Counted from the stretch's first letter, positions 8,991 to 22,067 are shown. The stretch is 64,000 nucleotides of DNA from Isoetes taiwanensis (GCA_021234155.1 JAJEKV010000002.1:28632262-28696261), one strand, 5' to 3'. Numbers and translations are program-made. The notes: generated from the sequence alone by a model not told the origin.

Positions 8991-11030
8991 GCCACATTTC
9001 AATCTCTAAATATATCTGAATTGTTCTAGAGCACACATTATGATCTCACGGTCTAAAATGAAAGTTGTGACAAGATCTATCATCTTATCTTCCCTTTACT
9101 GTTACACATCACACCAATTTCTCAATAGGATGATGGAGGTGGCAAATGACCTTATATAAAAACATATAAGCTATTTGCACTTAATTATAAATCTGCGATA
9201 TGAAGCCTTCGAGCATCTTTTTTAATTGTTGGTAAGTAAATCTTGCCATGGTTCATATCATCTTAATTTGTCGAAGTCAAGCTATAGGATACTTGGGAAA
9301 GGAAAAAGAGAGTTTTAGATGGAATGTAGAAAAAATAAATAAAATTCTAGCTATTGCAATTACTAATCTGTAATTTGAAGCCTTGAAACATTCCTGAGGG
9401 GCTGATACAAGAAGCTCTATGTACTTGGAAGATTCACGTGTTTGCACCAACTTGCCAATTTTTCTATTGGCTTTTATGCATTTGTACAAAGAATCATGAT
9501 GGTAAGAATCATTTACATGCATCTGTCAATATTGTCAAACGCCACTCTAGTTTCAACAAGTTCCTAAGAGGTAACTTGTAGAAAATTCACATAGTATGAT
9601 ACATTATAGCTGCTGTATATGCATGTTTGTCAATCATAACTTCCCAGGCCTTCATATCTCTCTTTTGAAAATGAGCCATAAATGAATTTTATCCACGCTC
9701 TATACCTTTGAGGTCTTTTTTCTTCCCAAATAAAGCTCACTTGCAAGTTCCACTTGGTGAAGCATGGCTTGCCTTTATCTTCTAATCTTGGTCCTCCACG
9801 TTGAGACCAGAGACCATTAGTGTTCAGAACAAAAATGCTCATTTTGTACCTCTCAAACATTAAAAATCAACGTGTCCCTGTTGGAAAACAATCAATATGC
9901 GTAAAGAATTTTTGCTTATGGTAAAAGCTATTTGACAAAGATGTTGAAGTCAAAGAGTGTGTAATAAAGACAACATGGTATCCTTAAACATTTAAACATC
10001 ATATAAACTCCAATGGATCTTGAACAACATGTATGTATGAGATAACATCTAGAATAGAAGGCGTGCAATGTTCATCCCAATAAAATTGTACCCAAACCCG
10101 AATAAGTTCTATGCATGATAGAGCATTCCGAAGAAATAAATCCAAATGTTTAGACGAACACCATATTAATTTAACCTATATTAGTTTAACCTATTCAAGG
10201 GTTTTCCTAGCCTAAGACCATGTATTGTCCATATAGCATCTTTAGATGTTTAGTGATATTTTGAGTTTCTTGCTCTTTGGGATTATAGCCCTTTAGAAAC
10301 CAGAGGTTGTGAAGGTCTTTGGATTCAAATTTTTAGCATTTCATCCTTTGGTTTCTCTTGTCTTTTTCTTTTCTCAAAGCCCACATGACATGGTGGGTTT
10401 TGCTTGATCCTCAAGGACTACTACCCGGACACCAATGTAACAATTCTCACCCCCTCTTAGCCTTTGAATTATGCCTCTCATCTACCTAATTCAAGCCACT
10501 TCCAACGCTTTACTTGAACAGATTAGAACAAATATTTGCCCTTAATGTTGACAACAGGTGCAAGCATTATAAGTAGTACATTCCATCTTAAACCTTCTCT
10601 ACATGATTATATTTCTATCATCAACAATTCCTTTTATTTGTCTTTGCTGAGGAGCCACATATTTTGCAGTGGCTTATAGTTACTTTATGAAATTTAGCAT
10701 GTGAATCCTCTATTGCTTTATTCTCTGTGCAAAGAAAATAAGAAATAAGCAGGCAAAGGCACAGGCATTACTATAACTGGTAAAACAGCAAGGCCTGCAT
10801 ATTTCGAAGGATATCACCAACAGCAGAAATGAAATCTCGTTTATGAGAAATATGAAACTGCTTTGCACAAATAACATATCGAATCTAGAGTCGCTCGCCA
10901 TCTCAGAGCAGTTATTTGGCCACAACTGGGAAAAAAATGGGAGATTCACTAGAAAAAGCAGATCGACATTAAGCAGAGGACATTGTCAACTCTAAAAATA
11001 GCAAGACGGATCTAAATCTTACTTTGTTTG
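8991..11030. other. Non-coding stretch, no gene identified
   Basis: About 2 kb of AT-rich DNA. Small open frames (9277-9522, 9630-9860, 10710-10949, all minus) have no family motifs. It may be the 3' flank or introns of the exon-like islands that follow on the minus strand. Confidence 0.4.
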
Positions 11031-11039
11031 TTCCAAATA

Positions 11040-12570
11040 TCTGAAGCTTGAGTGCATTGTTGAAACAGTTGCACAGCCATATCAGTTCAAGCTCCCTGCA
11101 AATACCACAACCAAAAGTTAGTGCAAAGCCATGGTTTCTCCCATCATTTTCAGAAATAAAGGTTTCTCCCTTCATTTGCAGAAATAAATCTTTGGCCTTT
11201 CAGCAGATGCTCTGCATGACTGCGATTTCCGATCATAGCATGCTCAAGTAACACGTAAAGAATATATCTATCCGCATTTTTCCTTACAAACAGAAAGAAT
11301 TGCATTCGCAGTGAACAGAGATATTGAATTCTAACCTTTTTTCTAGAAACTGAATGACGGAATATAATATGTAGAATCGTTGTCATGTAGAAAGTAGCAT
11401 CCAGCTTTTGCTTGGACTCTGGAACTTGTTGCATATTGTCAATTTCATGCAACGCACTTGTATGCAGCATGACACATCTATATGCGAGGTCCTGATATCA
11501 ACAAATCCCATAAAACCGGCATTCGCTTTCATGACAATTGCATCCTTCTTAGGCATGTGCTAGAAAAGACAGCAACTTCCAGCTAAACGATTTAGCATAT
11601 GCATACAACTGCAATGGCTGAGATACATCAGCATCAAATCCATGACGGGCAGCACATATATGCATATGTTCATAAAGCTCTGCATTTCAGGAAAAACAAT
11701 TGCAGATGATTTGCAAATGGGACGAAATGGAAAAGGTTTCTATCAAAAACTGTGCAAACTTTATCAAGATCTTGTCCAAAAGAAATGGTTCATTCTCGAG
11801 CTAGTAGTTGCAGACCTAAAACTTATTGTGTCCAGAAATGACAATAATCCACCTTGTAATTACAATTATACAAAATCTCATGAAAGGAATCTTATTGCTA
11901 CAAATAGAAACAAAGAACTCAGATGATAGCTGAGGCGGTCTCAAAACTCTGCACTTCAGGGAACCGACTTTTAAGAATTTGGAAGCATCCAAACTTAATC
12001 GATGTTTCAGCACATTTATTTAGCATGCCAACAAACCAGTGACGAGAATGTCTTATATAAATGATGGGTAAAAGCATTTCAAGATATTTGCAGAGAAGAG
12101 GTATTCCACATCAAATAGAGAAAAAATCTTAAGCTTCAAAGCCAGACGAAGATGGCTGTCGATCATGGAGTTCGCCATATCTTTCATGATAAATAGGAAA
12201 AGGTGCCAGCATGTTAGTTTTTTTTTCTATGCAATGAAATACAATGAGATTAGCAGATCCAATGCCATTATAAGATTATGCAAGCTTAGAGCAAGAGCAA
12301 AAACTATTTTCTTAATGCTTTAACCTAGCTTCTCTAAGAAGGTAAAAGAAATGCAAAGCTGCCTTTATCGCAAAGCTAGCAATAGAGTGACTGTTGATAG
12401 AGCATTTGCAGAAGGAATACCATTTTCGAAACTGGTCATAGTAGAAAACAAATACTCATTCAACAATACCTACAGTTCGAGCTTGCTTTGAAAATGATAC
12501 CTGGAGGTTTGTTTCTTCAGATAACGTACCCCTTTAGCAGGAATAGGAAGGCCGCAACCTGATAAAATCA
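11040..12570 (-). other. Exon-like islands of an unidentified minus-strand host gene
   Basis: Several minus-strand islands look like exons. A 57-nt block near 12500-12560 is preceded by TTTTATCAG and followed by GTATCA, and reads CGLPIPAKGVRYLKKQTS. Others read LNKCAETSIKFGCFQ (about 11950-12010), ELYEHMHICAARHGFDAD (about 11600-11670, acceptor AAATGCAG), DLAYRCVMLHTSALHEID (about 11430-11490, acceptor GATATCAG) and MAVQLFQQCTQASDIW (about 11040-11095, donor GTAAGA). I do not recognise the family. Frames do not all join cleanly, so the model is tentative. It would lie downstream of Cpn60-alpha in the same direction, with the LINE sitting in an intron. Confidence 0.35.
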
Positions 12571-13125
12571 AAATGTGTTAGAAAACAATATCCAAACTAG
12601 AGCAAATCACTGTAAAAAATTAAACTGAAACCTAGTCAAAGCCCATTGAACTTGCAATCCAAATAAAGAAAAACTTGGTTGAAGCATTGAAGCAACATAC
12701 TGAGATGCAAACTCGTAATGCATATACAAACAAAGCCAACGTGTTGATAGAAGGATCGGAGAACTAAAAATTTTGCGAAACCCCCTTACTGCAAAACAAA
12801 GATGAAGGAGCTTTAAGATGAGAATATCACTATCTTGGAGGAGGCGGGACGCTGAGCGCTAGCGCAACCCTGGTCATGTTTAACCCTAACTAGGGTTCGA
12901 TCGCGATCAGGCTCGAAAACCGAGGTAAGCAAGTAAGGTAAACTACATTTCATCTTTAGATCTTGGATTTCTTGGGTCCCATCACGTCCCTGGAAAGGCA
13001 TCTTCATCTCTGCAAAATTCTCTTTTATCCCATCTGCTATTCGCCCACTTTCCCCTTTTCTGACTTCCAATCATCTCACATCCTCCCCTCACGGCTTTTG
13101 AGACACCCTGCAACATTATGTTACC

Positions 13126-14250
13126 ATGGACCCACCGGATCTAATGGACGGATTATCTCCCCCAATGCACACCATCTTAAATACCTTCCGCTCCCTAAAT
13201 TCAGATGAACAAAAAGAAATCCTAGCTCAACAACAGCTGCTGCTTCAAGGAGACCTAGCTCCGATTCAATTTGGTGAATTCACTACCTTCATCCCAACGA
13301 CGATGGCGCCAAAGAATGCTCTTCCATCTTCCTTCCCGGATAGACCTTTCTGGGATTGTTATGCTCCTCTGAACGCGAATTCGAGCAACACCTTCATACA
13401 GAGATCTCAACCTTTCAAGGAAGATAATGCCATAAAACAAGACATTCTGACCATGAAGAAACATAATCCACCGACATACCGTCACTCCAGAGGTATTGAA
13501 TTGAATCCTGAGCTCTGTCATTCAAGATTTGAATTTCTCTCTTCGCATGCTGTCATTTGCTGGGCCGAAAAAGAAGGTATTGTTTTAGGGAATGTGTCCA
13601 AACAAATTTGCACGTTATCTAAATCGATCCAAATCTCTGCTATCTATTGGACTCGGTTTCCATACTTCATGATTGAATTCTGCTCGGATCAAGCAGCAGA
13701 ACATATTTTAAAGATGGGTCATCTCACTCATCTTGGCTTTAGAATCAAATTCCAGAAGTGGACTTACCAGTTTAACCCTCTAAGGCCAACAACTCTCATG
13801 CACACTGCATATGTGCATTTGCATGATTTAAATCCAGTCTTCTGGGAACCTCAGTGCTTAAAAACCATATTTTCTCCAATTGGCTCCTTCATATCATCAG
13901 AACGCAGACCTGACAGGCCTCCCACTGTATTTATACAATTGGACCTTCTCAAACCTATCCCGCTTGAATTGACTTTCCAGGATATGTTTGGGACTGACCA
14001 ATCCTTGCTCTTAATATGGAATGGGTTGCCTCCTGTTTGTCCGATCTGCAGGAAATGTTTACATGGAGGAGGAAAGTGCTCCCCAGTATCTACTCAACAA
14101 ATTAATGTGGAGCAAGCCCCAATTGTAGAACACGCCACTGCGCACCATCGAGGCAATCTTAATGGTAGCGCCAGAAGAATTCGAAGGAGACAAATCATTA
14201 AGGAGAAAATTGCCTTAGCCAATAAGAAGAAGAAGAAGAAGAGATTTTAA
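13126..14250 (+). pseudogene. LINE ORF1 (RNA-binding, DUF4283-like, CCHC knuckle)
   Basis: Encodes 374 residues starting MDPPDLMDGL. The middle part (VICWAEKEGIVLG ... TRFPYFMIEF ... LGFRIKFQKW) resembles the DUF4283-type fold of plant LINE ORF1 proteins. A single CCHC zinc knuckle follows near residue 304 (CPICRKCLHGGGKC: C-x2-C-x4-H-x4-C), then a basic tail ending in a lysine run coded by an AAG microsatellite. ORF1 proteins of this class bind the element RNA as a chaperone. The reading frame is intact but stops just before a SINE-like insertion, so the original C-terminus may be lost. Confidence 0.7.
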
Positions 14251-14254
14251 CGTC

Positions 14255-14450
14255 ACGCCACAAGGCAGCGTCCTATCGGACATGTGACACTTTACAACAC
14301 ACCCAGATGGGTCCTGCCCCCACCACTTTACATTGCTGAAGTGGGTCCTTCCCCCACCAACTTTACATTGCATGGCCACTTTCACAACGAGGCGTTGAAC
14401 CCGTGACCTTGGGTATGGCAGTTTAACGTCTTACCACAGGACCCATGAAA
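14255..14450 (-). repeat. SINE-like insertion inside the LINE
   Basis: On the minus strand a tRNA-like head reads CCTGTGGTAAGACG (A-box-like) followed, about 35 bp on, by GGTCACGGGTTCAACGCC (good B box). A body follows in which GGTGGGGG(A/C)AGGACCCA appears twice. The two ends carry similar TTTAACGTCnnnCCACA phrases (near 14247 and 14430), either a target duplication or two copies of the D-arm sequence. It separates LINE ORF1 from the following open frames. Confidence 0.5.
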
Positions 14451-15665
14451 CTGGATGAAACTCTCAAGTCCCATGAACGGGACTCTCATTCTGTCAGAGG
14501 TAGTGTGAAGGTTTTAAACAAAGGGGTCATCACCAAAGGCATCTCATTCAACCCCTCGACCATGGTTAAAACCTTTGATAAGCACAAACCTCCAGAACAG
14601 GTTCAATTTGACAAGGTCATAGTAATTGTAGATGAGGAGGTTGGATCTCAAGATGAGATTTACTTCTCCTGCCAATCTCCCACTACAAAACTCCCTGACA
14701 AGGAACACTCGGTCAAAGATGCTGCAGTCGACATTCAACTTACTTCGCCAATGCAGGACTCTTCTGTAAAACCAGTCTACGGGCCTGAATAGGGGGAATT
14801 CAACTCCCCCTTGCTGTGCAGTAACAGATTCAAAATCTTACAGGACTCTACAAATGATTTTGAAGAGGAGTTCAATGATCTCTTCACCTCATAAGGAAAA
14901 GAAGGATACATACAAGATATGGCTCAGATACCACAGCAGACCAAGGGAACAGGATCACCTACTCCAATCCCTCCTATACCAGTAGCCCCCACCACCCCCA
15001 CCTCTCCCTCCATGTCTGATCAGATCTTTGTTGATCTCTCAGTTGACCCCCTATCCAATCATACCAATGTCTGCATTGTTGGCCCTGAACTCATCTCCTC
15101 TTCTCACCATACTCCTTTGCCTGATCTCTATAAGAAATATGGTAAGTCTACTGTGGACCTGATGAGCAGGATAGTCTCTGAAGCTGTGGATGCAAATTGG
15201 CCCAAGATAAGCAAACAGGCTGAAGAAAAGGAGATTGAGCGAATTCAGGTAAGTGAGCATTCCCCTGTTTGCCAGAGCACACAGCTTGACTCCCAAACAA
15301 GTCAAACACAGGACCAGCAAAAAGAATGCACCTACTCAACACAAGTAAGCCTCACCTCAGATGTTGATTGTGATGTTGTCCAATCTACCTACCAAAATAC
15401 CGAAAAAGAGAGCATTGATCATGGTCTACAAGCTCTACAGCTGAATCTTGACATCATGGACAAGAACTTTGACCAGAGTCAACCAGATCTAATTGTGCCT
15501 GACTCAGAGGAAGATATGAGTAGCAGTCCTTTACATGATATCTCCAATACATCCCTTAGATCCTTAAAAAGGAAAATGAAGGGTAGGGCCTTAACCAAGT
15601 CCCCCCACATATATAATACTCGAAGTAAGGCTTCACCTCATGGCCTTAAAAAACTTAACTATTAA
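14445..15665 (+). pseudogene. LINE inter-ORF region / ORF1 C-terminal remains
   Basis: Two open frames (14445-14792 and 14919-15665) lie between the zinc-knuckle protein and the endonuclease. The second is rich in Pro, Ser, Thr and Gln with a basic end (LKRKMKGRALTKSPHIYNTRSK). Such low-complexity linkers are common between the ORF1 knuckle and ORF2 in plant LINEs. No enzymatic motif is visible. They may be the former C-terminal half of ORF1 separated by the SINE-like insertion. Confidence 0.5.
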
Positions 15666-15698
15666 GTTCCTCCCTGAGCCTCCTCCTCATCTTCCCTT

Positions 15699-16420
15699 AT
15701 GAGGATCTTAACCTGAAATTTGAGGGGCATCAAGGGCCCCACCAAAAGAAGACGATTTATTGCCACTGTGAGAGATTTTAGGGCAGATATCATCATGATA
15801 CAAGAACATAGACTCCCCAAATTTGACTCTGCAAATTTGGGTGACTGGATCTGTCCTGGAATGGCCTCTTGCTATATCCCAGCTGATGGCACTAAAGGGG
15901 GGATTGCTACCTTTTGGTACAACCAGAAGTTAATTAGCACTTACATCAGTCCTTCCAACAGATGGCTCTGTGTCACCCTCCAAATTAAGGACTGTCAAGT
16001 TGCCTTCATAAACATTTATGCTTCAACTGACCCCTATGAAAGAGAGCCTATGTGGCATGAAATCAATAATTGGATGAACCAACATCAACATGTAGAGAAC
16101 TGGGTGGTTACTGGAGACTTCAATAATACCCCACACAATGACGTGAAACTTGGCAACAAAATTAACATCTCCAAAAATGAAAGATATTCTTGGGACAATT
16201 GGATGGCCAGCCAAGACCTGATCTATATCCCATCTTCAAACACCAAATTCTCCTGGAGTAATAAGAGAAAGGGAGACCAGGAGGACTTTTGCATCTTTGG
16301 ATGATTTTATATTCATAATTACGCTAGTTTGGTTAGACAATTGCATTATTCTTGGAGATATTGCTAGCACTATTTTTGATCATCGACCCCATTTCCTTGA
16401 CACTAAGGATCTGAAAGTTG
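15699..16420 (+). pseudogene. LINE ORF2 endonuclease domain
   Basis: Starts MRILT and then has TGA (15714-15716) where the Trp of the invariant TWNxRG motif should be, followed by NLRGIKGPTKR. The rest fits an apurinic-type endonuclease: Glu in MIQEHRL, FINIYAST, the Asp/Asn pair in VVTGDFNNTP, and after a frameshift the terminal FDHRPHF (family: SDHxP). The enzyme nicks target DNA for target-primed reverse transcription. The single-base nonsense change and the break near 16304 make it inactive. Confidence 0.82.
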
Positions 16421-16470
16421 GCCCTAGAAGCAAGAACACTCCCTTCAAGTTTAATACTTCTTTGCTTTAA

Positions 16471-19089
16471 ATGAAATCCTTTTGCCAAGATTGCCTGACT
16501 TTTTATCTTTCATTGCCCAAAATTGGCCAACATCAATCAATGAAGTGCTTCAATGACAAAATGAAGAAAGTCAAAATCTGGGTTAAGCAATGGGGTAAAG
16601 ACCTTGCTCAAAAAGGAAAGCTATTATGTCAAATTGGCTTTGGAGCAGATTAAGAATATTAGATCGATCTTGAAAATAATCCTAAGGATGACTCTCTCCA
16701 TATGAGAGAGGAAGAAGCTGAAATTCAGATCAAGACCCTTGAAGAACATCAAGTTAAAGGGGATGGCCCTTAGAAGTAAAGTAAAATGTATAATCGGTTG
16801 GACCGGGAGAGTTCTAAAATGTTCTTGAGAATTGCTAGGAGCAGGCGGTTAACAATTCCATCACTCAATTTGGAATCGATCAAGGTTTCACTCTTACGAG
16901 AAGAAGAGGAAATTGCCTCAGCCTTTCTCAACTTCTACACTAATCTTTTTAAGGAGGAGGAAATAGAAACGACAAAATCCGGAAATCTTTGATATTGTTG
17001 GCCCCCTAGTGAAGTGATGGATGATTTGGGCCGAAGTCCACTGAACTCCCTGAGATCTTTGAAACTCTCAAGAAGATGAAGCATGGAAAAAGTCACGGTA
17101 TAGATGGCTTTCAGCCTGAATTCTTTGTGGAATTACGGCCTATAATGAAGGAAGACATTGTTCAATTTGTCCAAGGTGTGCGGAGAGCGGGACTATTTAT
17201 CCCATCTTCAATGTTGGGGTCATTTAAGCTTATCCCTAAAAGTGAATCTCCTTCCAAAACCAATGAATGGCGCCCTATCTCTTTGACCACCACCTTGTAC
17301 ATTTGGTGGCTAAAATTATTCTTTGGTAGAATTTTGGTCCATTTCCATAACAAAGTGAATGCTTGTCAATCTGCTTTCCTTCCTAGCGAGATCCATTCTA
17401 GACAACTACATATTTTGCAAGTGAGGCTTTGCCTTTGGAGCAGTTGACCAAAAGTAAGGCGCATCCTCCTTAAGTTGGACTTTAGAAGGGCTTATTTGCA
17501 TTTCATGGAAATTCCTTGAGAAAGCTCTTGTTCACATAGGCATTCATCCACGCCCTTATTGAGCTAATAATGGGGATAAACCAAAAGCCACTACGTGTTA
17601 TTATTAATGGAACTCCCCCTGGTTTTTTTCCCCATCCAAAGAGGGGGTGAGACAAGATTGCCCCTTAGCCCCCTACCTCTTCATAATTGCGGCTGAAATT
17701 CTTACCAAGATGGTCCTCTCTTATCAAGATAAGGGTGCGCTCCAAAAGGACTTCAAATGCGATTCTAATAAGCGACTCTCGATTCTTCAATATCTTTGAT
17801 GATACCTTTACCATGCTTTCGAGTGATAATAAGAATATGAACAATTTCATGTTTGTATCTCCAAATTTAGTCTTTGCTTTTGGAATTCACTTGAACTATG
17901 CCAAATGTTCTATTCTAGCGATGGTTCTTACCACGACCTTAACACCCATGGCATCAAGTTTGTTCCCAATGGGCAATATTTGACCCTCTTAGGGCTCCCC
18001 TTGCGGTGCATATGTCTCATAAGATAGCTTTGGCAGCCTCGATTAATAGGATGGGAAAAAGCTTCTCCTCCTTAAAAGGTTCCTTGTCTGCGGTTGGGAG
18101 GATCTTGATTGCCAATTCTGTCCTTGCTAGTAGTCATGTCTACTTTTCTTACGCTCACGATTCTTGTGAGCTTCCTATAGCAAGATTGAGCAATGTATTA
18201 AAGAGTATATTTGGCAAGGCACCCATCTAGCTTGCACATGGGATCGGTGACTCATAGTAAAAAGCGGGGAGGGCTGGGATGTAAGTCCTTATTTCTTGGG
18301 CCCAAGTTCTTGGGGCCAAAAATGTGTGGAAAGCCATCTCGGCTTCCAATCTCGCTATAGACTTTATCGAGGTTACGGTTTAATAAGAGTAAACCCCTAG
18401 GAAGCCCCTCTCTTAAACATCAGCTCCCAGACTCGGCCTTTTATAATTTTGATTGTGCAGCCAATACTTCCCCTCTTCTCAGGAGTATCTTTAAAGCCTG
18501 GGAGAAGGTGGCTGTAAATTTTACTCATGACAAACTTTCTAATTCTGTGAGGGATACTTCCATATTCTGGTCACCTGTGATGGCCCCTTCCTCCTCCTTG
18601 GCTATGGCTATAAGTCATCCAACCTGCTACAAAAAATGGCACTCTGCTAATATTCTTTATGTCAGAGACCTCATTGATGATGAGGAGAATTGGATTCCCT
18701 GGGAAGTGATTAAGAAGAAAGTAGGAGGGGGTGCTACTCATAGATCTATATATAAGAAAGTTGTGCAGACTTATTCCCCTTTCTTAGGCAATGATGGTAA
18801 AGGGGAAAGTCACTCCCCCCTGAACTGGTTCTTCAAAGTCAAGAGGAGCTATAAAGTTTCCAAGATTTACCATGCATGTCTTCCTCAAAAAAGCGAAAAA
18901 CATGCCCTCTACGAGGGGTCTTTCCCCAAGAACTTCAAGAAGACTCTTCAATCAAAATTTGGAAATCCTATGCGTCCTAAGATAAAAGTTTTCTCTTGGC
19001 TCATTCTTCGTAGTGCTATCACGAGCAATACTAACATGATCAAGAGAAACTTTAAGTCATTTCATAGTGCTCTCTGCCCGACTCTGTAA
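16471..19089 (+). pseudogene. LINE ORF2 reverse transcriptase and zinc-binding C-terminal region
   Basis: Fragments in several frames. At 17076-17447 the L1-type RT start is clear: GKSHGIDGFQPEFF, FKLIPKSESPS, NEWRPISL. The catalytic region near 17770-17810 reads NIFDDTF, resembling the family FADD with one residue lost. At 18508-19089 a stretch with WFFKVKRSYKVSKIY, MRPKIKVFSWLILR and TNMIKRN matches the zf-RVT region typical of plant LINE RTs. Many stops and shifts separate the parts. Confidence 0.78.
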
Positions 19090-19099
19090 CACTCATGAT

Positions 19100-20181
19100 G
19101 AGTGCGTGCTACATATTTTTACTTGCCAAAGGACTCGGGGACTTTTGGAGATGGTTGACTTCGGTCGGGTTTGAAAATCCCACGATCTTGATTCTATAAC
19201 CGGTATTTCTCAATTCTTCCAGCTCTAGAATTCTAATGTCAATTGCACAATTTTACAATTAGCCTTGTGGATAGTTTGGAAGCATAGAAATAATGTGGCT
19301 CTGGCAAACAGGAAATGTGACCTTAACTGGATGAAGCTCAATTTTCAGTTTGAACTTGTTAGATGTGCCATGGCTCATAAGGCTCTAAAATTAGAGAAAT
19401 TTGACTTGGATTGGCTGAACTGGGGATCCTTCAAATCTAATTTCTTCACTATTCATTTTGACTCTCTCATTGACTTGAACGCCTTTGTGGATTGCAGCCT
19501 TTTTGAACAGCGTGGTCCAGGTTTTTAGGGGGACAATTCTTCCGGATGATGTACCCACGCACCATTCGGGAACTCCCAGACAGGTTGTAAGGGCTACTTT
19601 TCGGTTAAAATTCCTGCTCAAGGAAGCTTACAACGCTCATATCCTGCACAAGTTCATTGGAGCTAACAACCGTCTTCTTACAGAAAGACAATTTTCTTGC
19701 TTAAGGTCCATGTACTATTATCACAAGGGCAGATGTGAGGCTGCAGCTGGTGTTCTATTGGATATAATTCAGGTTCCTATTGATGAGCTTCTGTTGTTGA
19801 CCCCCTCCTGGGCTGAGATCAACTGGATTGCTTCCCCCTGTTTCACATTGCCCCTTAATGCTACACACTCTTTCCCTGACCTCCCTGCCATTCTGGAATC
19901 ATTGTTGAACTTATCTCCATTGCCTATTCCTACTGCTGTCACTCCAATTTCACAGAATTCTGCTCCCTCTACTACTGGTATATGGCTTTGAAGGTGGTCA
20001 TTGGATCAGACAGACTATATTTTGTGCCAAATGGCTGATTGGATTTACTGCTATTGTGTTACTGTTCTAATTTTCTCTGTTATGGGCTCTGAGCCTTATT
20101 TTGTATGTTTTTAACTTATGAGTAATATAATCCTTCCTTTTCCTCAAAAAAAAAAAAAAAAAAAAAAAAAACAAAGAGAGA
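19100..20181 (+). other. LINE 3' region and poly(A) tail
   Basis: Contains WIVWKHRNNVALANRK (19265 on), a common LINE ORF2 C-terminal phrase, then an open frame 19485-19991 with no recognisable domain, then the 3' untranslated part ending in about 27 A residues. The distal target duplication follows at 20182. Confidence 0.6.
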
Positions 20182-20196
20182 CAAAACAAAGATGAA

Positions 20197-22067
20197 TAAG
20201 AATCAGAAGCCCCAAATGCAGAATTGTGGAAATAGTCATTGAACCTATGAATAGCAAAAGAAGCTTACCATACTGACAAAACATCATGAAAAAGCAGCAC
20301 TTGATGGTATATGTACTGGAATAGGTTTGTCAATGAGCATATTTGATGATAACTAGTGTAAAACAGTTGCCTCCTTATCATTGTAATGTTGATGCAGCAA
20401 GTCCGGACTAAAGATTGACTCAAAAAAGACATGAACAAGCTTATCAGGCATGATATATTATATCATATCGTAGGCATGGTTTGATTCCAGACCATCCATT
20501 TGCACCACTAATAGTTAAGCTCAAGTTTAGGAACTACAAGAACATGGGGCATTGGGTGAAAAAGCTTTCTATTTCTCCTGCTCTGAGTGAGGATTTACAT
20601 TTATATTATTAGCCTATAATGCTCATCGGTTAAAGGTATTGGGAATGGAGGATAGTTACTGCACAAGTAAACAATAGGAAGGATACTTACTTGGAGAGAT
20701 TGTTCCAAGAGGAGAATGGAAAATGAAAATACAATATTCGTGAATAGCTCCAACCATCCATTCCCTTGCTGCAAATGAGTGATTTGGTGGACGTGAAAGA
20801 AAATCAAGCAAGGACACACTTAATCTATGAAATGCTGCTCTTGGTCAAAACCTCTGATTGTTGTTTCTCCAGAAACATCTGACATGCATCAATACTAAAT
20901 ATTACAATCAAATTCAACGTAGGTTTTTTTGTAACTGCCTATAGACACAAGCAAGCTAGTAGGGTTTTTTGTAGCGCCTATAGACACCGGGCAAGCTCTT
21001 GTGATAAAACACGCATATAAGGAGGCGCTTGGGACATGATGCCGCTGATCGCCAATAGTGAGACCATGACATATAAGGAGATCGCTTGGGACATGATGCG
21101 GCAATGAATCGCCAATAGTGAGACCAGGCTTACTGCTAACTCATCAAGGCACATTCACTACCTGTTACATGCGAGGGCGCTCCATCCATCCCAAAAGAGC
21201 CATTCTACCGCCGTGATAACCTCCATCTCCAGTGCCTATACTGGAAACAGAGTTGACCGCCAATTTACTGGCATGGCAAAGCTTCAATTGGCAAAGCCGG
21301 AGTCCTGAAGGGCCCTTCTGACCGAGAGTTTACTGGCAACAACCAGTTTGGAGCAGTTACCAGTATATTTTAAGCGTATGCTGGCATATACTTGGATATG
21401 CCATAAACCCACATAAACGACAACCCAATTACAATACTATAGATTCATTTAAGGAACTTCTATCTTGAAGGTACTTCAAGTGCCTAGTTACAAAATGTTC
21501 TTTGGAATTGCATGTCGTTCTTTTCCTCCGTTCATCCCCTCCTTCGAGTACTCCTTTCATTTCTTCACTTCACCTCTCCCAACCACCTCACTCAACCCTT
21601 TTGACCCCTGCAGTACTCCTAGTTGCACCTCGCTCAACCCTTTTGACCCCTGCAGTACTCCTAGTTGCATTTACTCCTAGTAAACCAAAGTGCCATCTAC
21701 AGAAATTCCTTCAAATGCCAGGTCAATTGCCAAACCAGTTTTACTGGAGGTCAAGAGAATCATCTGCTTAAAAATGACATGTTTTGAGAAGTAATCAATT
21801 CAAGGTCTTATATAAGATACCGGTGTTCCGCGTTATTTTAATGGTCAAACTTGTGGCGTATACCTCAATACGAATACCAGTGTTTTCACAGAATCGTACA
21901 GAAAATAAAGCATCTGCAACTAAAGGAAGCTTAAGCCTGTTATTTTTACTAGTGAAAAATTCCAATGCTCAATTTTACATCAGTTTCAGTAAAATAATTC
22001 CGGGCAGCCAAACCTAAAACCTGCACATGCAGGTTGAGAGGCGCCTTTTCTATAAGTGGAAGACCTT
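20197..22067. other. Host intergenic or intronic DNA with one exon-like block and local duplications
   Basis: On the minus strand, 20697-20850 contains a good exon candidate: an open frame reading LSVSLLDFLSRPPNHSFA and on to HSPLGTISPS, ending at a GTAAGT donor. It may belong to the same unidentified gene as the islands at 11-12.6 kb. Tandem duplications occur at 21014-21068/21071-21125 (period 57) and 21591-21665 (period about 42, CTCAACCCTTTTGACCCC). Nothing else is recognised before the 3' end of the Cpn60 gene. Confidence 0.45.

Larger units (their letters stand above)
12807..20181 (+). mobile_element. L1-type LINE, full length, degenerate
   Basis: Bounded by an exact 15-bp target duplication, CAAAACAAAGATGAA, at 12792-12806 and 20182-20196, and ending in a poly(A) tail (about 20145-20171). 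In order it holds ORF1 with a zinc knuckle (13126), an apurinic-type endonuclease (15699), reverse transcriptase (from about 17060), a zinc-binding RT C-terminal region (18508) and a 3' region. This is the layout of plant L1 retrotransposons. ORF2 is broken by stops and frameshifts, so the copy is dead, yet the exact duplication shows the insertion borders are preserved. Confidence 0.88.
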
